Positions 26,429 to 36,546 of a stretch of 64,000 nucleotides of DNA are shown piece after piece; within the stretch, counting starts at the first letter, position 1, and every line of letters begins with the position of its first letter. The position numbers and the translations under genes were made by a program. The notes under the pieces were generated by a model. It was not told the DNA's origin. It saw only the letters and a list, made by a program, of their open reading frames with translations, and did not search any database. The DNA comes from Serratia plymuthica (GTDB taxonomy: Bacteria; Pseudomonadota; Gammaproteobacteria; Enterobacterales; Enterobacteriaceae): the NCBI RefSeq assembly GCF_018336935.1, contig NZ_CP068771.1, positions 2,852,001 through 2,916,000 on the forward strand, in the 5' to 3' direction.

Positions 26429-27361
26429 CTAATTTTTGATATCGTAAGCGACCTGATATTGCATGGTTTTATCAGGCAGGATGAGATTAATCTTACCTTT
26501 ACCCATGACCTCTGAAATGCCGTATTTCACCGGATGTTTCAACTGCCCCTGCTTGGGATCGACGCACTCGATGGTCGCCTGATCCAGACTTTCCCCCTGA
26601 TACAGGCAAAGCAGCGTTTGCGGATTGTTAGTCCGGGGGTCGGTCAGCGTCAGGGTAAGCACAACGCGGGTATTGTTTTGTATATCATTGATAATCGGCG
26701 GACGAGTTTGGTTCCCCAGCACATAGGAAAAATGTGAAATAATCAATAGCGACACAAACACCGACAGGTACTTCACCACTCTGACGGCGGGAACGGAGAA
26801 AAAACCCGCTAATACAGGCGTTTTATTTTTTATTGTTGTATTTTTCAGCGATGCTGGAGCCTTAGAAGGCGCGGAAGTCGTAATCTCTTCCGTCTGCGTA
26901 TCTATTGTCTCCGCATTAATTTCATCATCTTTATTTACATTTTCAGAAATTTCCGCTTGAGATTCTTCGCTAATATCCCCGGGAACGTTCCATATTTCAT
27001 CGGCGACATATTCATCTTCCTCCGATATAAAGTGAAACGCGGCCTTGTTTTCCACCTTATAGCCCAGGCGGGGAATCGTTCTGATAAGCGTATGTTCGAC
27101 ATCACCGATCTTTTGACGAATTGATTTAATTGTTTGATTTATCGTCGAATCTGAACAATAAGTTCCTTTCCATATATTCTCTATAATTTCCGTACGACTA
27201 ACCAGTTCAGGGGATCTGGCGACCAGAAGTGAAAGTATCTGATACTCCTTCCAGCGCAGGCGAAACTTTTCCCTGGAGGGGGTCAGAACATCTAGATTCC
27301 TAATCTTTATTCTTTTATCAAGATTCACTTTTAATTTCCTTAACGTGCCTGTCCTGCACAC
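26429..27361 (-). CDS. Membrane-anchored winged-helix transcription regulator (ToxR/CadC-like)
   Basis: 310 residues. The N-terminal 105 residues form an OmpR/PhoB-type winged helix (FRLRWKEYQILSLLVARSPE, SDSTINQTIKSIRQKIGD, LIRTIPRLGYKVE). A low-complexity acidic linker rich in Glu, Asn and Thr spans roughly 115-170. One transmembrane helix (KYLSVFVSLLIISHFSYVLG) lies near 195-215, and the rest is a periplasmic domain with two cysteines (LLCLYQ and IECVDP) that could form a disulfide. This is the one-component layout of ToxR and CadC. It sits just upstream of the epimerase and EPS operon, which it may control, but no target site is visible. AT-rich compared with the nar genes. Confidence 0.85.
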   Translation of the reverse strand: MCRTGTLRKLKVNLDKRIKIRNLDVLTPSREKFRLRWKEYQILSLLVARSPELVSRTEIIENIWKGTYCSDSTINQTIKSIRQKIGDVEHTLIRTIPRLGYKVENKAAFHFISEEDEYVADEIWNVPGDISEESQAEISENVNKDDEINAETIDTQTEEITTSAPSKAPASLKNTTIKNKTPVLAGFFSVPAVRVVKYLSVFVSLLIISHFSYVLGNQTRPPIINDIQNNTRVVLTLTLTDPRTNNPQTLLCLYQGESLDQATIECVDPKQGQLKHPVKYGISEVMGKGKINLILPDKTMQYQVAYDIKN

Positions 27362-28040
27362 TTTGTATAGAAATATGAAAAAATGTTCAAGAAATTAAAT
27401 GTAAACTCAACAGGTTGCATTCAGTAGATGTTTATTTTTATAAAAATTTGCTGATTTCATTTTTTACATCATCTCGAATAGCGAAAATTCGATTCTCCGA
27501 ATGTCACTTTATCCCTGTTGGTAACATGGTTTCTTTTCATGATTACCGGCAACAAAAAACAGCCAACAGGCTGATTTAAAACAAAAACTCAATATATGTT
27601 ATCATTTTGTTGGTTAAGTGAAATTGTGAAATTTCATCTTCAGACGGGTGAGTATCATCTGCTTTTCTACCTAATCCGATTGCCAGATAGCCTACAAAAA
27701 GCCAGCAAAAACAGAATGAGAGTTATCTGATTTAATCGTTCGTTGACACACAGCATCAAATACAAAGACATATTTTAAATTTGACTCCACGTCAGCCAAA
27801 TAATGAAGAGTTATGTCATTCATCATAACAGGCTATGTCGCCGGCATGCTTTATTTCTGTAAAAAATCCGACAATGAAATGCAAAATGCACCAAGAGTAA
27901 TAACACGGGATATTGTTCATAAAAAAACATGAATTGAGAGATGCGCCTATAAACAAAGGAAAATTCAGCATGCGCAAATAAGAATATTGCCTAAAGACGG
28001 GAAATTTCACTGCGGAAAAAAGGACGACATGGTGAGGGAA
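27362..28040. other. AT-rich intergenic region, no gene supported
   Basis: About 680 bp between the membrane regulator (minus) and the end of narK. It is AT-rich with scattered stops in all frames. A minus-strand frame at 27816-28010 encodes an unlikely hydrophobic, cysteine-rich peptide with no ribosome-binding site. It probably holds the promoter of the regulator gene near 27362-27480. I see no RNA gene or repeat in it. Confidence 0.5.
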
Positions 28041-28068
28041 AGAAACAGTCCCTCCCCTGACGGGGAGG
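28041..28068 (-). terminator. Probable narK terminator
   Basis: On the minus strand CCTCCCC-GTCA-GGGGAGG forms a stem followed by GACTGTTTCTTT. It lies 12 bp past the narK stop. The T-run is interrupted, so termination may be incomplete. Confidence 0.6.
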
Positions 28069-28079
28069 AACAGACAGCA

Positions 28080-29474
28080 TCAGGCCATTTTTTTACGACC
28101 GTACACGGCCCAGGTGATCGCCACGCATAACAGGTAGAACACCAGGAAAATTTTCATCGCGCCCGCCGGTGAACCGGTCAGCGCCAGGGAAGTGCCGAAG
28201 GCTTTCGGAATAAAGAAACCGCCAATGGCGCCAATCGCCGAGATGAAGCCCAGCGCCGCTGCGGAATCGGTGACAGCTTCACGCTGTGCGCTTTCGTCGC
28301 TGCCGCCACGCGCCTTAACGCGATCAACGGTAATTTTACGGAAGATCACGGCGATCATCTGGAAGGTCGAACCGCTACCTAAACCGGCCGTAAGGAACAA
28401 CAACATAAAGATGCCGTAAAAGGCAATAAATGAGCCCGTATGCCCCGCCCCCGGCAAGGCCAGGAACAACAGCGCGGCAAACAGCGCCATCAACACAAAG
28501 TTAATCAGCGTGACGCGAATACCGCCAAACCGATCGGAAAGCGCACCGCCTACCGGCCGCGCCAGGGCGCCGAGGAATGGGCCGAAGAAGGCATAATGCA
28601 GGATCACCACGTCCGGAAACTGCGTCTTTGACAGCATGGCGAACCCGGCGGAAAAACCGATGAAAGAGCCGAAAGTGGCAAGATACAGCAGGCTCAGTAC
28701 CCACAGATGGCCGCGTTTGAGCACCGGCAGTTGTTGGCTGAGCGAGGCCTTCGACGCTGCCAGGTCGTTCATGCCGAACCAGGCCGCCAACGTGGCGAGC
28801 AGCAGGAAAGGCACCCAGATCCACGCGGCGTTCTCCAGCCACAGTTGGCTGCCGTCCGGCTGCGGCTGGCCGGTACCGCCAAATGCGCCGAACATGGCGA
28901 TGGAGATCGCCAGCGGAGCCACCAATTGCATCACGCTGACGCCCAGATTGCCCAGCCCGCCATTCAAGCCTAACGCACCGCCCTGCCTGGCCTTCGGAAA
29001 GAAGAAGCTGATGTTGGCCATGCTGGAGGCAAAGTTGGCGCCGCCGAAACCGCACAGCAGAGAGATAATGACAAAAACGCCGTAGGTAGTGGAGGTATCC
29101 TGAACCGCCATCCCCAACCACAGGCTGGGCACCAGCAGGAAACAGGTGCTGATTGCCGTCCAGCGACGGCCGCCGAACATCGGGATAACGAACGAATATG
29201 GCACGCGTAGAATGGCGCCCGAAACGGAAGGCAGCGCGGTGAGCAAAAAAAGCTGGTCGGTGGTGAAATTGAAACCGACCTTGTTCAGATTGACCGCCAC
29301 CGCGCTGAATAACATCCAGACGCAGAAAGCCAATAACAGACAAGGAATGGAAATCCACAGATTGCGGCTGGCGATCGCCTGGCCGCGCTGTTGCCAGAAC
29401 GCGGCGTTCTCAGGTTGCCAGTTCTGAATAACCGCACCTGTTTTTTTTGACGATGACGTTGCAGATTGCGACAT
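28080..29474 (-). CDS. narK: Nitrate/nitrite transporter NarK
   Basis: 464-residue MFS protein that exchanges nitrate for nitrite across the inner membrane. It has 12 hydrophobic helices. The nitrate signature is visible as GGLGNLGVSVMQLVAP in helix 5 and GLGSGSTFQMIAVIF in helix 10, and arginine sits in VSGAILRVPYSFV of helix 2. The start at 29474 has GAGG five bases upstream and gives MSQSATSSSKK; an upstream start in the same frame lacks such a site. The promoter faces narX with a perfect FNR box. In E. coli narK is followed directly by narGHJI. Here about 21 kb of other genes lies between. Confidence 0.97.
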   Translation of the reverse strand: MSQSATSSSKKTGAVIQNWQPENAAFWQQRGQAIASRNLWISIPCLLLAFCVWMLFSAVAVNLNKVGFNFTTDQLFLLTALPSVSGAILRVPYSFVIPMFGGRRWTAISTCFLLVPSLWLGMAVQDTSTTYGVFVIISLLCGFGGANFASSMANISFFFPKARQGGALGLNGGLGNLGVSVMQLVAPLAISIAMFGAFGGTGQPQPDGSQLWLENAAWIWVPFLLLATLAAWFGMNDLAASKASLSQQLPVLKRGHLWVLSLLYLATFGSFIGFSAGFAMLSKTQFPDVVILHYAFFGPFLGALARPVGGALSDRFGGIRVTLINFVLMALFAALLFLALPGAGHTGSFIAFYGIFMLLFLTAGLGSGSTFQMIAVIFRKITVDRVKARGGSDESAQREAVTDSAAALGFISAIGAIGGFFIPKAFGTSLALTGSPAGAMKIFLVFYLLCVAITWAVYGRKKMA

Positions 29475-29535
29475 AAAAACCTCAGAGACAGGGTGATGAC
29501 TTCGCACACCCTAGGTGGCCCTCTCCCGAGCAAAG

Positions 29536-29549
29536 TTGATGTAAATCAA
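29536..29549. promoter_or_regulatory. FNR box upstream of narK
   Basis: TTGATGTAAATCAA matches the FNR consensus perfectly. It ends 62 bp upstream of the narK ATG, in the narK-narX divergent region. Anaerobic activation of narK, as in E. coli, is the expected role. Confidence 0.88.
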
Positions 29550-29693
29550 GCCGGGTGCAGGTAGTCATACGCTGGAAAAGTGCCGCCATCCCTTTATGAG
29601 TAAACTGCCATACCAGAAAAAACGGCTACGAATTAATAAGTTGACATAAGCCTCCCGCCGTTGTCGCCGGCCCGCAGCCACGATCGGAAACTA

Positions 29694-29714
29694 ATGGGTA
29701 CTTAGTTAGAGGTA
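29694..29714. promoter_or_regulatory. NarL/NarP heptamer cluster in the narK-narX region
   Basis: ATGGGTA (29694-29700) and AGAGGTA (29708-29714) both fit AKNRGTA, the complement of the NarL heptamer. TACTTAG-TT-AGAGGTA (29699-29714) has the 7-2-7 inverted layout bound by NarL and NarP, with one mismatch in the left half. E. coli has several such sites controlling narK. The rest of 29475-29837 shows no other clear element. Confidence 0.6.
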
Positions 29715-29837
29715 TGGGGTTATGTGCAAGTATGATGAAAAATAACGCTGAATCGTTACCGCCTTCGCTGGCAGCGCCCGCTTCCGCCCTCGGGTTTCCA
29801 GCCATTGCCATACTCTACCGCCGGGGATCCAAGCAAC

Positions 29838-31622
29838 ATGAAACGCCTGTTGGCTCCACTTTCCATCGTTAACCAGGTCGCCGTACTGATGATACTGCTG
29901 GGCATCTTGGGCATTGCCGGCATGGGCATTTCCGCCTGGATGTCGCAAAGCATTCAGGGCAACGCGCACGCCATCAACAAAGCCGGTTCGTTGCGTATGC
30001 AGAGTTATCGTCTGCTGTCGCAGGTTCCGTTGGATGCACGCAGCGAAGCGCTGGTGCGCGAACTGGATCAGGATCAAGACAACCCCGATCTTCGGCGCTC
30101 GGTGGAACAGGAAGCGCTGACGGAACAATTTCAGACGCTGCATGACTATTGGCAGCTCACCCTGCTGCCGCAACTGCGTCAGGCCCGGCAGCCGGCCGAT
30201 GCTGCCCCCCAGGTTGCGCATTTCGTCACTCTGCTGGATAAGCTGGTTTCCGGCATAGACCGCCAGACCGAACGGCGGCTGTTGATGGTGACGCTGGTAC
30301 AGGTGGGATTTATCGCTCTGACGCTGCTCTTGCTGGTCGGCACCATCTGTTACCTGCGCAACCGCCTGCTGCATCCGTGGCGGCAATTGGTGGCGATGGC
30401 GCTGTCGGCGGGCCGCGGCGATTTCAGCCGGCGCTTTGCCCAACGGGGCCATCAGGATGAAATGGCCTCGCTCGGCGGAGCGTTAAACCGGATGTCTGAT
30501 GAGCTTTCCGCCATGTACAGCGGGCTGGAACAACGGGTGGCGGAAAAAACCGCCGACCTGCAACAAAAAAACCAGGTGCTGAGTTTTCTCTATCGAGCCA
30601 GCCGCCGGTTGCACGGCAATGAGCCGCTGTGCAGCCGCCTGACGCCGATACTCAATCAGTTGCAAACCCTGACGCCGCTGCGCGCCATTCAGGTACGCCT
30701 GTACGAAAACAACAGCCAGGAACAATTTGTGCAATTGAGCGGTAACCTGCCGCTACGGCCGGAATATTGCACCAACCCGGTCTGTAGCGCCTGCCTGAAC
30801 GATGACGGCCAACAACACGCCCATCACCCTTCCCTGAGCTGGAGTTTAAGCGACAAACTGGGGGATTACGGGGTGATCGTCGCACAACATTCGCCGCAAC
30901 GGCCGCTGAATGACGATCATCGCCAGTTGATCAACACGCTGGTTGAACAGCTGACCAGCGTGTTGGCGATTGAACGCCAGGTGGATCATCAGCAACAGCT
31001 AATGCTGATGGAAGAACGCGCAGCGATTGCGCGCGAGCTGCATGACTCCATTGCCCAGTCGCTGTCGTGCCTGAAAATGCAGACCGGTTGCCTGCAAATG
31101 CAGGGTGCGGAACTCTCGCCCGCCAACCTGGCGCTGGTGCAGCAGATGCGCGAAGAGCTGAACATCGCCTACCGCCAACTGCGCGAACTGCTGACCACCT
31201 TCCGCCTGCGGCTGACCGAACCGGGGCTGCTGGCGGCGCTGCAGTCGACGGTACAGGAGTTTAGCCAGCGGCTCGGTGTCGCCATTGATCTCGACTACCA
31301 ATTGACGCCACGCACGGTGCCTTCTTATCAGGCCATTCACCTGTTGCAGATTGCCCGCGAAGCGTTAAGCAACATTCACAAACATGCCCAGGCCAGCCGG
31401 GTAAGCATTCAGGTGGTCAATCGGCGAGGTGAAGTGACCCTGAGCGTCTGCGATAACGGGCGCGGGCTGCCGGAAGAGACCGCTCGCCCCGACCACTATG
31501 GCCTGATAATTATGCGCGATCGCGCCAAAAGCCTGCACGGCCACTGCGAGATTTTACCCTGCAGCGGCGGCGGCACTGAAGTCCGGGTGGTATTCAAACC
31601 GGACAACCACGCCATTGATTAA
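29838..31622 (+). CDS. narX: Nitrate/nitrite sensor histidine kinase NarX
   Basis: 594-residue inner-membrane kinase that phosphorylates NarL when nitrate is present. Layout: TM1 near 10-35, a periplasmic sensor with the P-box ([18 protein letters not shown]), TM2 near 155-175, a HAMP domain, a cysteine-containing central module ([11 protein letters not shown]), and a HisKA_3 domain with [17 protein letters not shown] holding the phosphorylated histidine. The HATPase end includes DNGRGLPEE. The ATG at 29838 matches the E. coli start (MLKRCLSPL-like); an in-frame ATG 33 bases upstream is less likely. The narX stop TAA overlaps an out-of-context ATG, but narL starts 12 bases later. Confidence 0.96.
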   Translation: MKRLLAPLSIVNQVAVLMILLGILGIAGMGISAWMSQSIQGNAHAINKAGSLRMQSYRLLSQVPLDARSEALVRELDQDQDNPDLRRSVEQEALTEQFQTLHDYWQLTLLPQLRQARQPADAAPQVAHFVTLLDKLVSGIDRQTERRLLMVTLVQVGFIALTLLLLVGTICYLRNRLLHPWRQLVAMALSAGRGDFSRRFAQRGHQDEMASLGGALNRMSDELSAMYSGLEQRVAEKTADLQQKNQVLSFLYRASRRLHGNEPLCSRLTPILNQLQTLTPLRAIQVRLYENNSQEQFVQLSGNLPLRPEYCTNPVCSACLNDDGQQHAHHPSLSWSLSDKLGDYGVIVAQHSPQRPLNDDHRQLINTLVEQLTSVLAIERQVDHQQQLMLMEERAAIARELHDSIAQSLSCLKMQTGCLQMQGAELSPANLALVQQMREELNIAYRQLRELLTTFRLRLTEPGLLAALQSTVQEFSQRLGVAIDLDYQLTPRTVPSYQAIHLLQIAREALSNIHKHAQASRVSIQVVNRRGEVTLSVCDNGRGLPEETARPDHYGLIIMRDRAKSLHGHCEILPCSGGGTEVRVVFKPDNHAID

Positions 31623-31633
31623 TGGGAGAAACC

Positions 31634-32284
31634 ATGACGACTGAAACCGCCGCCACCATTTTACTGATCGACGACCATCCGATGCTGCGCAACGGCGTAA
31701 AGCAGTTGATCGGCATGGATCCACGCCTGCAGGTGATTGCCGAAGCCGGCAATGGCGAGCAGGGCGTCACGCTGGCTGAAAAGCATGACCCGGACCTGAT
31801 CCTGCTCGATCTGAACATGCCTGGCATCAACGGGCTGGAAACGCTGGATCGCCTGCGCATGACCGCGCTCTCCGGCCGTATCGTGGTGTTTAGCGTTTCA
31901 AATCAAGAAGATGATGTGATCAACGCGCTGAAACGCGGCGCAGACGGCTACCTGCTGAAAGACATGGAGCCGGAAGATCTGCTGAAGGCCATGCATCAGG
32001 CGGCTGCGGGCCAGATGGTGTTAAGCGAAGCCCTGACGCCGGTCCTGGCCGCCAGCCTGCGTGAGAACCGCCCCAACGCCGAACGCGATATCCAGCAACT
32101 GACGCCGCGTGAACGCGATATTCTGAAACTGATCGCCCAGGGCCTGCCGAACAAAATGATCGCCCGCAGGCTGACGATCACCGAGAGTACCGTCAAGGTC
32201 CACGTCAAACACCTGCTGAAAAAAATGAAGCTGAAATCGCGCGTTGAAGCAGCCGTCTGGGTGTTGCAGGGCAAAAACGGTTAA
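31634..32284 (+). CDS. narL: Nitrate response regulator NarL
   Basis: 216 residues, identical in length to E. coli NarL. Receiver domain with [12 protein letters not shown] and phospho-acceptor D59 in LLDLNMPG, and a FixJ/LuxR-type helix-turn-helix ([20 protein letters not shown] ... [14 protein letters not shown]). When phosphorylated by NarX it binds TACYNMT heptamers, activates narG and narK and represses other anaerobic genes. The ATG at 31634 follows GGGAGAA. The gene is co-transcribed with narX. Its stop overlaps that of convergent ychO by two to three bases. Confidence 0.98.
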   Translation: MTTETAATILLIDDHPMLRNGVKQLIGMDPRLQVIAEAGNGEQGVTLAEKHDPDLILLDLNMPGINGLETLDRLRMTALSGRIVVFSVSNQEDDVINALKRGADGYLLKDMEPEDLLKAMHQAAAGQMVLSEALTPVLAASLRENRPNAERDIQQLTPRERDILKLIAQGLPNKMIARRLTITESTVKVHVKHLLKKMKLKSRVEAAVWVLQGKNG

Positions 32285-33795
32285 TCGCCGCCGTTCAATG
32301 GCCCGGTCTGCGCCGGTATCGCCGGCGTTTGCAAGGTTTTCGCCGGCGGCAGCCCCTCGTCGGCGCCGGCAGCCAACGTCAACGGCGGCGTCACCTGCAG
32401 TTCAATCCAGTTGGAGGTGACCAATTGGTGCTTATCGTCCTCCAGCGTGACCGATAAACGGTAACTGTTGCTTGCGCCCGGGGTCTCATCCCACTTTGGC
32501 ACAATCAGGCTCCAGCCATGCGGATCGTTGCCGTTTTGCGGTGGCGTCAGGCTCAGAGCCTGGGTATCGCCTTGCCAACTGACACGGGCGATTTTGTTGG
32601 TCGCTTTAATTTCCAGCACCAGCGGCAGCGTCTCCCCTTCGTGCAGGCGCCAGGGCGGCGTAGCCAAAAATACCTGCAACGTTTTGCGTTGCCGGAACGC
32701 CAGCACCGGGATATTTTTGCGTTCGATATTGTCGTAGCGGCTACCGCGCAGCGACTTGGCCTGCGCAACATACTCCGGCGATATCTGTTTCACCAACGGC
32801 ACGCCGAGCCGGTAACTCAGCGCCAGCTCAACCTGTTCCTGGCTCACCCCGCCTTCGCCCATCTTGTGCAGCGCTTTCACCGTCACCAGCGGCACCGGCG
32901 TGTAATTCAGCCCAAACTGCATGGCGCGCGGATCGTTTTGTTTTTTACCGCTGCCGAACAGATCGACATTATCCCCCCAGTACTGCTCGTAGCTGAGAGA
33001 ACCGCCAATCTGGCGGTAAAACGGCAGGTAGCCTTGGGTGGTCACGTCATAGCCGCTCGCCGGGCGGCTGAGGAACACCGCGTCGTTTTTTTGCTGCGCC
33101 AGCGCCGACAGCGGATAGTAATAGTTGGCGGAGAAACGCAGAAAATCGCCCCAGGCCTCCGCACCCACGCTGGCGCGATTGTGCCGGCGCTCAAAATCGC
33201 TGTCGAGCACCGTGTTGTACCCCAGCAGCCAATCCCCGGCGACCCAGCGTTGCCCGATCCCCAGGTTGCCCAGCGAACCGTCGTTTTGCCGCAAAAGACC
33301 GAGCTGGCTGTAGGTCAGCAAGCCGTTTACGTCATACAGCGGGCTGAACAGCTGGCCGCTGCTGCCGGCAAAATCCCCCTGATTGGACACCATCAGCGAC
33401 AGTTTGGCGGTGCCCAGCGGCGACAACAGTTCCTGAGCTTGCTGCTGCAAGACGTCGTTTGCCTGGCCCAGCACATAGTTCTCGGCACGGGTGCGCACCT
33501 GCTGGCCGGAAACGTTATTCAAATTACGCTCGCCCAGTTGTTTGGCCATGGTGGCCCACTCTTTCTCACGCGCAGCGTCGTCCTGGGCGTTGCCGCCAAG
33601 TTCGGGTAAATCATTGCCCGCTGAGCGAGCGACGGAGGCGGGCGCCGGAGGGGATTCGGCCTGCGCGGGCAAGACGCCGGAAAGCCAGACGAACGGCCAC
33701 ACCAGCAACGCCGCCGGTAAACGACCGGTAAGGCGAGGGAGAAAATGAACGGCTTTTTTCACTCTGTAACGTGTTTTTTGTATAACGTCAGTCAT
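32281..33795 (-). CDS. ychO: YchO-like inverse autotransporter beta-domain protein (intimin/invasin family)
   Basis: 504-residue outer-membrane protein. A signal peptide ends about SGVLPAQA. The N-terminal coiled part has [18 protein letters not shown], followed by a 12-strand inverse-autotransporter barrel ([60 protein letters not shown]) and one immunoglobulin-like passenger segment ([18 protein letters not shown]). Adhesins of this family have many Ig repeats; YchO is the short form. The same neighbour beside narL is found in E. coli. The start at 33795 gives [12 protein letters not shown]; a longer start is possible. Confidence 0.9.
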   Translation of the reverse strand: MTDVIQKTRYRVKKAVHFLPRLTGRLPAALLVWPFVWLSGVLPAQAESPPAPASVARSAGNDLPELGGNAQDDAAREKEWATMAKQLGERNLNNVSGQQVRTRAENYVLGQANDVLQQQAQELLSPLGTAKLSLMVSNQGDFAGSSGQLFSPLYDVNGLLTYSQLGLLRQNDGSLGNLGIGQRWVAGDWLLGYNTVLDSDFERRHNRASVGAEAWGDFLRFSANYYYPLSALAQQKNDAVFLSRPASGYDVTTQGYLPFYRQIGGSLSYEQYWGDNVDLFGSGKKQNDPRAMQFGLNYTPVPLVTVKALHKMGEGGVSQEQVELALSYRLGVPLVKQISPEYVAQAKSLRGSRYDNIERKNIPVLAFRQRKTLQVFLATPPWRLHEGETLPLVLEIKATNKIARVSWQGDTQALSLTPPQNGNDPHGWSLIVPKWDETPGASNSYRLSVTLEDDKHQLVTSNWIELQVTPPLTLAAGADEGLPPAKTLQTPAIPAQTGPLNGGD

Positions 33796-34325
33796 TACTC
33801 TGTCGCCATCCCCGCATCCGGCGGGCATGGCGCATCAACCTTTTTTTGCTGCGGCCACTCCAGACGGCAGACGACTCGACTTTCGCAAACTTATGGCGCG
33901 GGGCATGCCTTCCCCTTTCGGGCGGCCCGGCGCAAAAGCGCATCATTAAGGCTAAAGCCTAGTGGGTTTCTGATGAGAAACAATCGGATAAACCTCAGTT
34001 TTCCAAGTGACGGCGTAACAAAAGCACTATCTCCCGCCCTCCCTGCATCACCGGCCATAAAAATGTGCGCCGCCAGGCCGCCAAACGAAATGAATTCACT
34101 TTATTTCACCTGAAATTTGCCGAAAAAAACTTCAGACGGAAATCAACCAGACCAATAATGTCTTGATTATGCGCAGTAATACGCAATTTTTTGCCAATCC
34201 CCCTTTGGCTGAACAATGCCTTGCGGCCAAGCTCGCAATGCCAAGCATTGCTGGCGTCATTTTTCCCTATCAACCGCATTTTGTCGTTATTTTGAACGCT
34301 AATTTCAGCTCGGCAAGGACGCTTT
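33796..34325. other. Intergenic region upstream of the prepilin peptidase gene
   Basis: About 530 bp with no supported gene. The left part should hold the ychO promoter (minus strand). The right part is AT-rich and includes TTGCGGCCAAGCTCGCAA, a small imperfect inverted repeat near 34220-34240, and the promoter for the following gene. No RNA gene or named regulatory motif was recognised. Confidence 0.45.
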
Positions 34326-34997
34326 ATGCTCGATGACGCACAGTTCGATCTCTGGCATCGCTGCCTGTTCGTACCGGCTCTGCTGCTGGCGGCAACCCTG
34401 GCTACGCGGCTGATTCGCTGCGTATCGGCCAGCCTGATACCCCCGCCATCCGAACAGAAGCGCTGGGTGATAGGGGCTGCCGTTTGCGCCGGGTTGGCGG
34501 CATTGCCTTTCGGTATGCCGCTCCTGCAACGCGTAATGTTGTTGCCGGTGGCGGCGGTATTGCTTGCGCTGGCGTTTATCGACTGGCGGTACCGCTTGTT
34601 GCCGGATCGCCTGACGCTGCCGCTGCTATGGGCCGGTCTGCTGGTTAACCAGCAAAGCTATTTCACTGCACCGGCGGAGGCTGTATCAGGGGCCGTCGTC
34701 GGTTATCTGTCGCTGTGGCTGCTCAACGCGGCCTATCGCCACCGCCATCAACGGGATGGCATTGGGCAAGGGGATTTTAAACTGCTGGCGGCATTAGGCG
34801 CCTGGGTTGGCTGGCCCGCCCTGCCGATGCTGGTCACCGGCGCAGCGGCGGCGGGATTATGCGCAGTGGCCATTGCCTGCCTGATGCGCAAACCCGGCTG
34901 GCAAGCCCCGCTGCCGTTCGGCCTGTACCTGGCGGCCGCCGCCTGGCCGTTGCTGCTGTCGGCGGCCGGCGGAGAATCCCCCTTCAACGGGGTATAA
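34326..34997 (+). CDS. Short A24-family prepilin peptidase
   Basis: 223-residue polytopic membrane aspartyl protease. The two catalytic motifs are seen: FIDWRYRLLPD with D86, and GIGQGDFKLLAALGAW with D150 (GxGD). It lacks the N-terminal zinc/methyltransferase region of full PilD, so it should cleave but may not N-methylate prepilins. AAGGA precedes the ATG. No pilin, secretin or ATPase gene is nearby, so its substrate (type II secretion pseudopilin or Tad/Flp pilin) must be encoded elsewhere. Monocistronic by spacing. Confidence 0.88.
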   Translation: MLDDAQFDLWHRCLFVPALLLAATLATRLIRCVSASLIPPPSEQKRWVIGAAVCAGLAALPFGMPLLQRVMLLPVAAVLLALAFIDWRYRLLPDRLTLPLLWAGLLVNQQSYFTAPAEAVSGAVVGYLSLWLLNAAYRHRHQRDGIGQGDFKLLAALGAWVGWPALPMLVTGAAAAGLCAVAIACLMRKPGWQAPLPFGLYLAAAAWPLLLSAAGGESPFNGV

Positions 34998-35146
34998 CGC
35001 TTAATTTCACCTTATTTCACTCTGGCGGCAGATTGGCACAGGGCCATTTTACCGCTGTTATAGCCCACTGTCGGTACGGCTGTTATGGCGACGCTTCACC
35101 TGCACCGCTATCCTTTGGCTAAGCCAAAATCAAAGCAGGAGGTCGT

Positions 35147-35713
35147 ATGATCGATCGTGGTTTATCCGCACTCGCGCTCGGCGCGGCATTATTGACGGTG
35201 TCACTGCCATTCGCGGCACAGGCGGCCGGCACCTTTACCCTCACCTCGCCGGCGTTTCAGGACGGCGGGATGCTGGCGCAGAAATATGCCGGCGCGACGC
35301 CGGGCAATGCCAGTTGCACTGGCGATAACGTTTCGCCGCCGCTGAACTGGAGCAACCCACCGACAGGCACCCAGAGTTTCGCCCTGCTGCTGTCCGATCC
35401 CGAAGGGCGCAACGGCCTTGGCGTGAGCCATTTGGTGGCCTACGGCATTCCCGTCTCGGCCAGCGGATTCGCCGAGGGAGATCTCACCCTGGGCAAAGGC
35501 TTTGTCGGGGGTAAAAACTCACCGGGCACCGCGGTGTATCACGGGCCTTGTCCACCGGCCGGTTCAGGGTTGCACCACTATACCTTCGTGCTGATCGCCA
35601 CCGATCTCCTTCCCCATGCACTTGGCCCCGGGTTAACGCGCGAACAACTCCTGGAAAAGCTGCAAGGCCACGCCAAGGGCGGCGCGGGGATTATCGGCCG
35701 CTTCGGCCAATAG
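35147..35713 (+). CDS. Periplasmic PEBP / YbhB-YbcL family protein
   Basis: 188 residues with a Sec signal peptide (cleavage near VSLPFAAQA-AGTF). The phosphatidylethanolamine-binding-protein fold has the family motifs CTGDNVSPPLNWSNPPTGT, FALLLSDPEGRNG and YHGPCPPAGSGLHHYTFVL, whose Asp, His and Pro residues line the anion-binding pocket. YbcL in E. coli is a periplasmic member, while YbhB is cytosolic. Function is not established here. AGGAGG precedes the ATG. It is convergent with cobA, only four bases apart. Confidence 0.9.
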   Translation: MIDRGLSALALGAALLTVSLPFAAQAAGTFTLTSPAFQDGGMLAQKYAGATPGNASCTGDNVSPPLNWSNPPTGTQSFALLLSDPEGRNGLGVSHLVAYGIPVSASGFAEGDLTLGKGFVGGKNSPGTAVYHGPCPPAGSGLHHYTFVLIATDLLPHALGPGLTREQLLEKLQGHAKGGAGIIGRFGQ

Positions 35714-35717
35714 CCGT

Positions 35718-36533
35718 TCAGGCCGTCAACGCCTCTGCCGGGGGCTCTGCGGTAACCGCCGCAGCGCGGTACAGGCTGACCACCTCACCGATCACCAGCA
35801 GACTGGGTGAAACCGGCCGCTGTCGGGCTATGATCGCCGGCAGCTCACCCAAGGTGCCGATCAATACCCGCTGCTGCGGTTGGGTGCCGCGTTCAATGAT
35901 CGCCAACGGCATCTCCGCCGCCATACCATGACGCAGCAACTGTGCGGCGATTGTTTCGCTCAAGGCCAGCCCCATATAAAACACCAGCGTTTGCCCCGAA
36001 CTGACCAATCCCGGCCAGTCCAGTTCCACCTCGCCGTTACGGCAGTGACCGGTAACAAAACGTACCGACTGCGCGTAATCCCGGTGGGTTAACGGAATGC
36101 CGCTTGCCGCCGCACAGCCACTGGCGGCGGTAATGCCCGGTACCACGTGACAGGCCACGCCATGACGCTGCAGCCAGGCCATCTCCTCGCCGCCGCGACC
36201 AAAAATAAAAGGGTCGCCGCCCTTCAACCGCACCACCCGATTGCCGGCCTGCGCCAGCTCTACCAGCAGTTGTTCGATCTCCGATTGCGCCAAAGTGTGG
36301 CAACGCAGGGATTTACCCACGTCGATACGTAACGCCTCCGCAGGCAACAGCGCCATCACCGCCGGGGAAACCAGGCGATCAAACACCACCACGTCCGCCT
36401 GCCGGATAACCCGCAGCGCCTTCAACGTCAGCAGCTCGGCATCCCCCGGCCCGGCGCCGACCAGCCACACTTCGCCCCGGCACACCGGCTGGCGACGATC
36501 CTCAGCCAACATCAGCATTTCAAGTGCTTTCAT
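35718..36533 (-). CDS. cobA: Uroporphyrinogen-III C-methyltransferase (SUMT)
   Basis: 271-residue cytosolic enzyme that adds two methyl groups from S-adenosylmethionine to uroporphyrinogen III, giving precorrin-2, the precursor of siroheme. Seen: [57 protein letters not shown] and the C-terminal GxxL region. It starts at 36533 behind GGAGG and lies 13 bp downstream of nasA, so it is the last gene of the nas operon. That fits: siroheme is the cofactor of the assimilatory nitrite reductase encoded upstream. A separate CysG likely exists elsewhere in the genome. Confidence 0.95.
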   Translation of the reverse strand: MKALEMLMLAEDRRQPVCRGEVWLVGAGPGDAELLTLKALRVIRQADVVVFDRLVSPAVMALLPAEALRIDVGKSLRCHTLAQSEIEQLLVELAQAGNRVVRLKGGDPFIFGRGGEEMAWLQRHGVACHVVPGITAASGCAAASGIPLTHRDYAQSVRFVTGHCRNGEVELDWPGLVSSGQTLVFYMGLALSETIAAQLLRHGMAAEMPLAIIERGTQPQQRVLIGTLGELPAIIARQRPVSPSLLVIGEVVSLYRAAAVTAEPPAEALTA

Positions 36534-36546
36534 TGCATCACCTCCG

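Noticed and set aside
27816..28010. Minus-strand frame of 64 codons in the AT-rich spacer near narK
   Set aside because: No ribosome-binding site, odd hydrophobic and cysteine-rich composition and no recognisable domain; probably chance.
28501..29358. Minus-strand frame inside narK in another register
   Set aside because: Overlaps well-supported narK completely and has no homology-like motifs.
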